From assembly GCA_028279945.1 (NCBI GenBank), contig JANQMT010000121.1, positions 1 through 5,775 of the forward strand: a stretch of DNA of 5,775 nucleotides, in the 5' to 3' direction. The notes under the pieces are model-generated. The model worked only from the letters and a program-made list of their open reading frames with translations. It searched no databases and was not told the origin of the DNA. Below, piece after piece: positions 1-5,325 of the stretch. The translations under genes and the position numbers were made by a program. Every line of letters begins with the position of its first letter. Within the stretch, counting starts at the first letter, position 1. This DNA is from JAKSCF01 sp028279945. GTDB lineage: Bacteria; Bacillota; Clostridia; Peptostreptococcales; JAAYPU01.

Positions 1-255
1 TCAAGAGAACAGTGGCTTAGGGTTTTTCATAAAGCAGGAGTGAAGTTGATTGATGAAAAGATTATCGAACATAATGAAGTAACAAGCATTAATAATGAGC
101 AGCAATCATCAATAATAAAGAGAGCCAATGATTTAAAGGAAAAATATCCAGAAAAAGCACAGCTTTTTGAGAGCTATATAAGAAGTCAGCAGGCTGAATG
201 CGATGAATTGGAGAATGAAATAGAAGGAGTTACGTTACTTTTACAGGTTATTTAA
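1..255 (+). CDS. C-terminal part of a probable SAM-dependent methyltransferase (5' end outside window)
   Basis: The reading frame is open from base 1, so this is the last 84 codons of a longer gene. A GTG at 40 is in frame but internal, with no ribosome site of its own. The visible start, WLRVFHKAG followed by VKLIDEKIIEHNEV, resembles the end of class I methyltransferases, where a 'W...F..AGF' helix leads into a strand and then a variable tail. The rest is a charged, helical tail (roughly residues 35-75) ending in a short hydrophobic strand (GVTLLLQVI), as expected for the last strand of a Rossmann-like fold. The catalytic and SAM-binding motifs would lie upstream and cannot be checked, so the family call is tentative. 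The gene converges on the Crp/Fnr regulator, with 47 bp between the two stop codons. Confidence 0.5.
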   Translation, partial: SREQWLRVFHKAGVKLIDEKIIEHNEVTSINNEQQSSIIKRANDLKEKYPEKAQLFESYIRSQQAECDELENEIEGVTLLLQVI

Positions 256-291
256 ATATTTTAATATATTCTCATAAAAATATTCAAAGTG

Positions 292-321
292 AAAAGGGTA
301 TATTAAACAGGCAGATACCCT
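292..321 (-). terminator. Possible weak intrinsic terminator of the Crp/Fnr gene
   Basis: Read on the minus strand, AGGGTAT (321-315) can pair with ATACCCT (301-295), giving a 7-bp stem with a 13-nt loop and a short run of T at the 3' side. The loop contains the regulator's own stop codon. The stem is short, the loop long and the T-tract only four bases, so this is a weak candidate. No T-tract follows the stem in the plus direction, so it would not stop transcription of the left-hand gene. Confidence 0.3.
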
Positions 322-992
322 GGATTCAGTAACTTCATATCCAATATAGTAATGGATCCTGCATCAAATTGAATCAGTCCTTCTTGACGCATTTTGGATA
401 ATTCTCTGGATAGAGAAGTTCTTTGAACCCCAAATCTTTCCGCTAAATCCTTTTTGGACATGCTCAAATGAATTTTAGGATTATTTTGCACATGATATTG
501 ATAGATTAAGTAGTCGATAATAGACTGACGTAGACTTTGGAATGAAATAGATTTGATTTTTTTAGTTAAAATAAATGTCTTATCTGAAATACATTTTAAA
601 AACTCATTTAAGAAATTTTGATTTGTTTGGCAAAGTTGTAATATAAAATCTTTTTTTAAGCTTAAAATAATGGTCTCAGCTTGTGAGACGACGGTCATAG
701 GATAAGCATGATGTTTGCCAAATAATAAATTTGCACCTAATGATTCATCTGCATCAAAGTTGGTTATGGTTAAGATGTTTCCATTTTCATCAATTCTTTG
801 GATGATGACCTGTCCTGCCAAAAGGATATCTAAGGTCGTGCAAATCTCTCCTTCAAAATGAATGATTTGGTTTTTCCCATAGGTATATAAAGAATAGTTA
901 TTAATTTGAAACAAAGATAGTAAATCATCTTCAGAAAAATCGCAGAATAGAGGATGATTTTTTAATTGAGGAATAATTGCTTTAATTTTCAT
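303..992 (-). CDS. Crp/Fnr-family transcriptional regulator
   Basis: This 229-aa protein has the usual length and layout of the family. An N-terminal cyclic-nucleotide-binding-like beta-barrel spans about residues 14-110, a dimerisation helix about 115-150, and a winged helix-turn-helix about 176-218. The HTH reads MSKKDLAERFGVQ then RTSLSRELSKM, whose SR pair sits in the recognition helix as in FNR-type proteins. The CRP arginine-serine pair that contacts cAMP is replaced by YP in HHAYPMTVV, so cAMP is an unlikely effector. Cysteines occur at 17, 51, 121 and 134 but not as the clustered N-terminal set that holds the FNR Fe-S cluster, so the signal sensed is unknown. The ATG at 992 has AAGGAG (998-1003) five bases upstream. 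It is divergent from the split permease and shares a 14-bp palindrome with it; I infer that it controls both itself and the permease. Confidence 0.93.
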   Translation of the reverse strand: MKIKAIIPQLKNHPLFCDFSEDDLLSLFQINNYSLYTYGKNQIIHFEGEICTTLDILLAGQVIIQRIDENGNILTITNFDADESLGANLLFGKHHAYPMTVVSQAETIILSLKKDFILQLCQTNQNFLNEFLKCISDKTFILTKKIKSISFQSLRQSIIDYLIYQYHVQNNPKIHLSMSKKDLAERFGVQRTSLSRELSKMRQEGLIQFDAGSITILDMKLLNPGYLPV

Positions 993-1011
993 GGAAACTC
1001 CTTATAAAAGT

Positions 1012-1025
1012 GTTACCTAGGTAAC
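1012..1025. promoter_or_regulatory. Perfect 14-bp palindrome, probable operator of the Crp/Fnr regulator
   Basis: GTTACCTAGGTAAC is identical to its reverse complement over all 14 bases, and lies between the regulator start (992) and the permease start (1095). Crp/Fnr dimers bind two-fold symmetric sites of about this size. Measured from the minus-strand promoter, it covers about +2 to +15, a repressing position. Measured from the likely plus-strand start, its centre (1018.5) falls near -40, the classic class II activating position. I found no second clear copy in the window. Binding by this particular regulator is inferred. Confidence 0.7.
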
Positions 1026-1033
1026 GGATTTTT

Positions 1034-1062
1034 ACTCTATAGTTATTATATTATATTGTCAA
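1034..1062 (-). promoter_or_regulatory. Promoter of the Crp/Fnr regulator gene
   Basis: On the minus strand there is a perfect -35 box TTGACA (1062-1057), a 17-bp spacer and a weak -10 box TAGAGT (1039-1034, 4 of 6 matches). Transcription would begin near 1027, immediately before the palindrome, which fits autorepression. The leader to the ATG at 992 would be about 35 bases and carries the AAGGAG ribosome site. Confidence 0.6.
1047..1057 (+). promoter_or_regulatory. Probable -10 region of the split-permease operon
   Basis: Two overlapping TATATT boxes (1047-1052 and 1052-1057) each match the -10 consensus at 5 of 6 positions. No recognisable -35 box lies 16-18 bp upstream of either; instead the 14-bp palindrome sits there. 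A good -10 without a -35 is what an activator-dependent promoter looks like. The second box shares one base with the -35 of the divergent promoter, so the two promoters probably compete for polymerase. The choice between the two boxes is open. Confidence 0.5.
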
Positions 1063-1094
1063 CAGATATAAAAGATTATACGAGGAGTGAAAAG

Positions 1095-1580
1095 ATGGAT
1101 CGATCAACGATAATTTTATGGGGGATTGCAGTAATTGCATTGATCATATCTACAATCAAAGATAAAGAAAGGACCTTTAACGCTATGAAAATGGCAAAAG
1201 GCATGATGAAAAATATGATAGGGCAAATTATTGCTATTCTGTTATTCATAGGATTAATTTTAACCTTTATTCCACCGGAAACGATTAAGGATGTTATGGG
1301 AGGAGATTCAAACTTAATGATTGCTACGGTCATAGCAGCATTGGTTGGAAGCATCACCTTAATTCCAGCATTTGTAGCCTTTCCCTTAGTAGGGTCTATT
1401 GTGGATATGGGAGCTAATATTATGCCGGCAGCTGCTTTTTTAACCACTTTAACGATGGTAGGTTTGGTTACATTTCCTTTAGAGAAACAAACATTTGGAA
1501 TCCAATTCGCTTTTAGCAGAAATATTATGAGCTTTATCTTTGCGCTGGTTATTGCAGTTATGATGGGAGCGTTGATATAA
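1095..1580 (+). CDS. Permease half-protein A, YraQ/DUF318 (ArsP_1) type
   Basis: This is an integral membrane protein of 161 aa with about five hydrophobic segments (near residues 5-21, 42-59, 75-100, 109-127 and 142-160). The ATG at 1095 is preferred because GAGGAG (1082-1087) lies seven bases upstream; an in-frame TTG at 1056 has no ribosome site and falls inside the promoter. The stretch FIPPETIKDVMGGDS, then GS...P..VAFPL and a later conserved glycine, is typical of YraQ-type permeases, normally single chains of about 300-350 aa. This protein is only half that length, and its partner is encoded immediately downstream with a one-base overlap (TAATG), so the two chains very probably assemble into one transporter. 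Family members have been linked to export of organoarsenicals or metal ions, but the substrate here is unknown. Confidence 0.82.
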   Translation: MDRSTIILWGIAVIALIISTIKDKERTFNAMKMAKGMMKNMIGQIIAILLFIGLILTFIPPETIKDVMGGDSNLMIATVIAALVGSITLIPAFVAFPLVGSIVDMGANIMPAAAFLTTLTMVGLVTFPLEKQTFGIQFAFSRNIMSFIFALVIAVMMGALI

Positions 1581-2299
1581 TGGCTGATCTTATCAAGAAA
1601 AATAGATGGTTGATTATGATTTTGCTGACTTTTGGTATTTTACTAATATTTGCACCGGAAAAGGCAATACAATCCGGAAAAAACAGTCGGTATTATATTA
1701 TTGAAATGATTGAAATTATGCCAATCGTTATTGTATTGACCACATTGATAGAAGCTTGGATTCCCAAAAAAGTCATTATGAAACATCTAGGAGATGGATC
1801 AGGCATAAAAGGGGGACTTATCTCATTTGCTTTAGGAAGCTTCTCAGCCGGTCCAATATATGCAGCCTTTCCGTTATGCAAAATGTTAATGAATAAAGGG
1901 GCAGGATTATTTAATATTATAGTAATTTTAAGTGCCTGGGCGGTTGTAAAAGTGCCAATGTTAGTCAACGAAGCTAAATTTCTGGGCTTTGAATTTATGG
2001 GGGTCAGATGGATACTATCTGCCACAGCTATTTTCTTAATGGCAGGGCTTGTTACAAAAATGATGAAACATACGACAATTGAAGACGATGACAAAGAAAA
2101 ATCACCTAAAAATATCCTAAAAATTGAAGATCAATTTTGTATTGGATGCGGGTTATGTAAAAATATGTGTCCTCAATATTTTGATATAAAAAATGGAAAA
2201 GCCATAATGAAAAATGCCCAGATCAATGTAATCGTCTTAGAAGATATAAAAAAAGCCGCAGAGAAATGTCCTGCTAATGCTATTGTTTTAAATCCATAG
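1580..2299 (+). CDS. Permease half-protein B (YraQ/DUF318 type) fused to a C-terminal [4Fe-4S] ferredoxin domain
   Basis: This protein has 239 residues in two parts. Residues 1-162 have about five membrane segments (near 10-25, 43-60, 78-98, 109-127 and 143-160). They repeat the pattern of half A: WIPKKVIMKHLGDGS, then GS..AGPIYAAFPL and NKGA. After a charged linker (about 163-178), residues 179-239 form a small ferredoxin domain with CIGCGLCKNMCP (Cys 187, 190, 193, 197) and a distal KCPANAI (Cys 230), the pattern of single [4Fe-4S] ferredoxins. The fourth cysteine of the first motif may be spare or support cluster conversion, as in some Desulfovibrio ferredoxins. The start overlaps the stop of half A by one base, implying translational coupling. 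A cytoplasmic electron carrier tied to a permease suggests redox-gated or redox-assisted transport; this is inference. Confidence 0.85.
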   Translation: MADLIKKNRWLIMILLTFGILLIFAPEKAIQSGKNSRYYIIEMIEIMPIVIVLTTLIEAWIPKKVIMKHLGDGSGIKGGLISFALGSFSAGPIYAAFPLCKMLMNKGAGLFNIIVILSAWAVVKVPMLVNEAKFLGFEFMGVRWILSATAIFLMAGLVTKMMKHTTIEDDDKEKSPKNILKIEDQFCIGCGLCKNMCPQYFDIKNGKAIMKNAQINVIVLEDIKKAAEKCPANAIVLNP

Positions 2300-2368
2300 T
2301 TTGTAGATTAAGGAATCAATAGTTGATAAAATGGAGCTGACTGAAAAAGAATGATACAATTTTTTAAA

Positions 2369-2401
2369 TGCTATAATGGCTTTTTGTTAATGTGATATAA
2401 T
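2369..2401 (+). promoter_or_regulatory. Tandem extended -10 promoter elements upstream of the Lit-like gene
   Basis: Two perfect extended -10 sequences occur 24 bp apart: TGCTATAAT (2369-2377) and TGATATAAT (2393-2401). Neither has a good -35 box at 16-18 bp, which the TGn extension can make up for. Starts would fall near 2384 and 2408, giving leaders of about 45-80 bases. The rest of the 154-bp gap (2300-2453) shows no convincing terminator for the permease operon. Confidence 0.5.
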
Positions 2402-2453
2402 ATCTTTATGGAAAAGAATACTTAATAATTCTATCATTAACTTAGTAAAAGAG

Positions 2454-3131
2454 GTGAGTTCTATTAAAATTGTAGTAATTATTATGCTTGCATTGTTAAT
2501 ACCGTTTATTCTAATTACGGGATCCATTACCCTTATCAGTCAATTGCCTGCTTTTTATGCCTATGAATTTGAAAAATTAGGTGTTTTCGAAGAAATTGGT
2601 TTAGAAGCATCACCTGAAGAAGTATCAAAGATGATGGTTGATTATATAAAAGGAAAAACGGATGAGTTTCAAATGACTGCTAAAGTTAAAGGTGTAAGTA
2701 GAAATATCTTTAACGAAAAAGAACAATTACACATGGTAGATGTACGAAATTTGATATCTTTAGGAAATATGGTTTGTTGGATTGGAAGTCTTTTAATAGT
2801 ACTTTTATATATTATGTTAATTAAATTAAAACAAAAAACAGCTTTGCGAAAAGCCTATAAGCTATCTGCCCTGGTATATATTTTTATATTAGTGGGTATG
2901 GTTATTATGAGCATAAGTGATTTTAACAAAGGCTTCAATCTTTTTCATGAAGTTCTTTTTACAAATGACTTGTGGATATTAAATCCCAATAAAGATATAT
3001 TGTTAATGATGATGCCGCTAAATTTCTTTATGGATGCATTTAAAATTGCGCTTTTCCTTTCAACCACTGTCATGATTATGCTAGGAGTGATGACTTGGAA
3101 AATGACTCAAAAAAGAAATATGTTCTCATAG
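2454..3131 (+). CDS. DUF1461/TIGR01906 membrane protein, Lit-like (lipoprotein intramolecular transacylase family)
   Basis: This protein of up to 225 aa has four membrane segments: about residues 5-30, 103-124, 135-154 and 193-214. A long extracytoplasmic region lies between the first two (32-100), and a second outside loop lies between the last two. That loop holds the family signature FHEVLFTNDLWILNP followed by MMMPLNFF. The family includes Lit, which moves an acyl chain within diacylated lipoproteins to make the lyso form. From memory, the catalytic histidines of Bacillus cereus Lit are H85 and H157; here H93 and H165 have the same 72-residue spacing. GTG 2454 is the conventional start, but it lies inside the ribosome site GAGGTGAG (2451-2458). 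An ATT at 2463 is better spaced and would yield KIVVIIMLALL after the first residue. The gene overlaps the next by 37 bases. Family membership is firm; Lit activity is inferred. Confidence 0.82.
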   Translation: MSSIKIVVIIMLALLIPFILITGSITLISQLPAFYAYEFEKLGVFEEIGLEASPEEVSKMMVDYIKGKTDEFQMTAKVKGVSRNIFNEKEQLHMVDVRNLISLGNMVCWIGSLLIVLLYIMLIKLKQKTALRKAYKLSALVYIFILVGMVIMSISDFNKGFNLFHEVLFTNDLWILNPNKDILLMMMPLNFFMDAFKIALFLSTTVMIMLGVMTWKMTQKRNMFS

Positions 3132-3940
3132 TAGCTTTTTTATTAATCTTTTTATTAACCATTTTAGCAGTGATACCTAAAGCAAGAGCGCTGCTTACTG
3201 TCAAAGTATATAAGGAAATGAATAAAAATGAAAGTATACTGAAGACTGAAAATATAGATTTTGAGATACCATCGGGTGCAAGTACGGCCTCAAAGGATTG
3301 GATGCCAATAATGATATGGTACCATGATAAAGGAGGATTCTCACGGCTGATGGGAAAAGAGCTGGATCTGACAGTCTTATATTCTTTTGGTGCATTTGAT
3401 TCATTGTTTGGCTCCTCTAGCTACTATAATGAAAAAAGTCCATACTATGGTGCATTCTACGGTGGATATGCTATAAAGGATATGGCAAATCCTGAAGATG
3501 CTTTTGGATTTAATGAAGATGGCAGTATTATTCCTCATGAAGTAGAAAGTGTTCCGAAATACGATCAAAAATATTTGGTTTTGCCTGCATTGGGATGTCC
3601 AAAAGATAAGCGTGTTTTTGAAACACAAATAATCAGTATTCAAGATCATGTGGATTATGCCGGCTATAATGGGTGGACACGTGTAGACAGCTCGATTTAT
3701 ACCAACGGTCCTGCTCATGAGAGCTCAGAGTTTAATATAGGATACCTTCAGTATGGTAAGCCTCTTAAGCCCGTAAAATCAAAAGTTAATTTTCAACCTC
3801 AATGGTTTAAGGGCAGGATGTATATAAGATATTTTGATGACATAAAAATGACCATATGTTTATATGTTATATGTAAGGATGAAAAGCAAATTAATTTATG
3901 TGATGATGAATTACTTAGTCATGTTAAAATTAAACCCTAA
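3095..3940 (+). CDS. Membrane-anchored extracytoplasmic protein of unknown function
   Basis: I do not recognise a family for this 281-aa protein. It starts with a short charged stretch (MENDSKKK), then one hydrophobic segment (about residues 9-28), and then a long polar domain rich in Tyr, Phe, Gly and Asp. That is the form of a protein anchored by an uncleaved N-terminal helix with its body outside the cell. There is no lipobox cysteine, so it is not an obvious substrate of the neighbouring Lit-like protein. Landmarks are the aromatic patch near 96-125, LPALGCPKD (163-171), NGPAHESSEFNIGYLQYG (204-221) and FQPQWFKGRMYIRYFDD (233-249), plus cysteines at 168, 255, 260 and 269. The TTG start at 3095 is well supported: AGGAG (3083-3087) lies seven bases upstream. 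The start is 37 bases inside the Lit-like gene, so the two are translationally coupled. Confidence 0.8.
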   Translation: MENDSKKKYVLIVAFLLIFLLTILAVIPKARALLTVKVYKEMNKNESILKTENIDFEIPSGASTASKDWMPIMIWYHDKGGFSRLMGKELDLTVLYSFGAFDSLFGSSSYYNEKSPYYGAFYGGYAIKDMANPEDAFGFNEDGSIIPHEVESVPKYDQKYLVLPALGCPKDKRVFETQIISIQDHVDYAGYNGWTRVDSSIYTNGPAHESSEFNIGYLQYGKPLKPVKSKVNFQPQWFKGRMYIRYFDDIKMTICLYVICKDEKQINLCDDELLSHVKIKP

Positions 3941-3987
3941 ATAAAAACCTTTTAAGCAATAATCTGGGTTCAAGGAGTTAATGCGTC

Positions 3988-4800
3988 ATGAAAAAAAGAA
4001 AATTGATCAAGCAGGAAATCAATAAAACCATTAAACAAGAGCAAAGATTATTAATGAAAAGTAATCGAGATTTTCTTGAAGAAACAGCCAAAAGTCTTGC
4101 AGATAATGTTAATGAGAAACTTCCTTTTGATGCAAAAGAATTATTTATAGAGGCATTTAGAAAAGGGTTTGTATCTGTGTTTGAAAAAGGTGGTAAGTAC
4201 ATAGATAAAACCTATAATATAGAAAAAATGAAAACGGAATACCAAAAAAACGTCGATCGGTTCAATATAGACCATACCAAGAAAAATTTACGGGCAGTAG
4301 AGAAAAGTGCAAAAATAAAAGCCCTGTTCAATACCGGTATTTCTACGATTGAAGGCGCTGCAGTCGGCTTTATGGGTCTTGCTACTGCTGTAGCAGATGT
4401 GCCTTTTTTTATCGCTGTGGTAATGAAGCATTTAAATGAGACAGCTATGAACTATGGATTTGATTATGATTTGAAAGAAGAAAGACTATTTATGCTGAAT
4501 ATTATTACCATGAGTGTATCAAAAGAAGAACAAAAACACACCTACTCCAAAGCTGCAGACAAAATAGGATACAGTATCGATACAAACCAGTCCATAGACC
4601 AAACATTGGAAGAAGCCATACAAAACACATCGGAGGTTATAGCTGAGTATATTACAACCTCTAAATTGCTTCAAAGTATACCCTTTGCAGGATCTATTCT
4701 TGGGGGGGTCAACAATTACAAATTTATGAGCCACATTGGACTGGTAGCCAATATCAAGTATAAAAAAAGATATTTGTATAAAATGATGGTGAGCGAATAA
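3988..4800 (+). CDS. EcsC-family protein
   Basis: The 270-aa protein begins with a highly charged helical region (about residues 1-112). It continues into the EcsC-type core, with GFMGLATAVADVPFFIAVV (127-145), an amphipathic to hydrophobic segment, then MKHLNETAMNYGFDY, and near the end SIPFAGSILGGVNNYKF (230-246) and a basic RYLYK tail. These are the usual EcsC landmarks (a 'tDiP' helix, 'A..YGfD', and 'iP..G...G...N'). EcsC is the third product of the Bacillus ecs ABC-transporter locus; its biochemical role is not established, and many family members stand apart from EcsAB, as this one does. ATG 3988 follows AAGGAG (3972-3977) at ten bases; an ATG at 3981 is out of frame. It lies 47 bp after the exported-protein gene, with no terminator seen, so it is probably in the same operon. 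A run of seven G (4702-4708) lies inside the coding sequence. Confidence 0.88.
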   Translation: MKKRKLIKQEINKTIKQEQRLLMKSNRDFLEETAKSLADNVNEKLPFDAKELFIEAFRKGFVSVFEKGGKYIDKTYNIEKMKTEYQKNVDRFNIDHTKKNLRAVEKSAKIKALFNTGISTIEGAAVGFMGLATAVADVPFFIAVVMKHLNETAMNYGFDYDLKEERLFMLNIITMSVSKEEQKHTYSKAADKIGYSIDTNQSIDQTLEEAIQNTSEVIAEYITTSKLLQSIPFAGSILGGVNNYKFMSHIGLVANIKYKKRYLYKMMVSE

Positions 4801-5069
4801 CTTGCAGATTTGTCCATTTCCACGTCCATGTAACTCCGCATCAGTTCGTTGAGGCGTTTCGTTTCTTGCTCTTTAATCCCCCGATTGATATTGCCTATAT
4901 CGGTTTTTATTCCTCGCTGTTCCATCGCTCTTACTGTATGTCCTTCATGTTTTGTCGGTACTTTCTTAATTCCCTGTTCCTCATAACTCCTATGGTCTAT
5001 ACGCTCTTTGTGTCCTTCTCTCTCTAATTGCTTATTGCACTCTTTCGCCCAATTCTCCCTCCGTTTCTC
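4801..5069 (-). pseudogene. Fragment of a MobA/MobL-type relaxase (mobile-element relic)
   Basis: On the minus strand an uninterrupted frame encodes ENWAKECNKQLEREGH, then IDHRSYEEQGIKKVPTKHEG (codons within about 4948-5003) and VRAMEQRGIKTDIGNINRGI. The patterns 'WA...N..L', 'IDhRSy..QGi...P..HeG' and 'mE.rGi.T..G..Nr.I' are characteristic of the middle of MobA/MobL relaxases, which nick and carry plasmid or integrative-element DNA during conjugation. Only about 90 residues remain. The N-terminal catalytic part with the active tyrosine and metal-binding histidines is absent, and there is no start codon with a ribosome site. The other end stops matching at the EcsC stop codon. A hand count gives 102 G+C in 4801-5040 (42.5%), slightly above the 90 of 240 (37.5%) at the end of the EcsC gene. 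It is non-functional as it stands. Confidence 0.72.
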
Positions 5070-5071
5070 TA

Positions 5072-5230
5072 GTAAGAGCACGAATAAGGAGAGAAGAAGA
5101 AGTACGGAACATAAAATTGACAAGTCAAGAAGTACAACAGGAAATAATGGCTGACACTTTTTCAGGTGCTGGAGGTGTTGCGATGAGTGAAGAGTCTTCT
5201 TTGATAGCTGTTTCATTAAAGTTTGATTAA
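5072..5230 (+). pseudogene. C-terminus-like coding remnant of unknown origin
   Basis: A plus-strand open stretch of about 52 codons ends at TAA 5228-5230 and reads in part EVRNIKLTSQEVQQEIMADT, then FSGAGGVAMSEESSL and VSLKFD. The composition is that of an ordinary soluble protein end rather than noise. No start codon with a ribosome site precedes it, and its upstream end runs into the antisense of the relaxase fragment near 5070, so the two pieces were probably joined by recombination or deletion. I do not recognise the family. It could also be a chance open frame. The long antisense frame here, rich in leucine and valine, is taken to be its shadow. Confidence 0.35.
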
Positions 5231-5325
5231 TAAAAAAATAGAGACTCTTAAAATACTAATAGTTTAGCTTTAACCTTTCCAACTATGCGCCCTTGCTCGA
5301 CCACTCAATCTTGTTCCCTACTCTG
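5231..5325. other. Short gap with no recognised feature
   Basis: Apart from a modestly GC-richer piece (about 5277-5320), this stretch shows no gene, clear hairpin terminator or direct repeat. Read on the minus strand, that piece gives a short peptide-like run (NRVGNKIEWSSKGA, then a stop) that could be further gene debris, but it is too short to assign. Together with 4801-5230 it makes a stretch of 525 bases without an intact gene. Confidence 0.5.

Noticed and set aside
303..992. Calling the regulator FNR or CRP
   Set aside because: The Fe-S cysteine cluster of FNR and the cAMP-contact residues of CRP are both missing.
1076..1447. Long minus-strand open frame across permease half A
   Set aside because: It is antisense to a clear membrane-protein gene, has no ribosome site, and its composition is what the complement of hydrophobic codons gives.
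1693..2094. Long minus-strand open frame across permease half B
   Set aside because: It is a shadow of the permease codons; the sense frame carries the family motifs and the ferredoxin domain.
1095..2299. Calling the permease arsP with an arsenical substrate
   Set aside because: The family is broad, with different substrates proposed; no arsR-type regulator or other arsenic gene lies nearby.
2341..2385. Possible terminator after the permease operon (A-run, T-runs and a GGC-TTTTT end)
   Set aside because: Only a three-pair stem can be formed before the T-run, and the same bases make a good extended -10 promoter.
3401..3718. Minus-strand open frame inside the 281-aa protein gene
   Set aside because: The sense frame has a strong ribosome site and coupled start; the antisense frame has neither.
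5091..5216. Hydrophobic N-terminal extension of the relaxase-like frame, as if a membrane-anchored relaxase
   Set aside because: The leucine-rich run is antisense to the plausible plus-strand fragment, shares nothing with relaxases, and has no ribosome site. It is treated as a chance extension past the relic's broken end.
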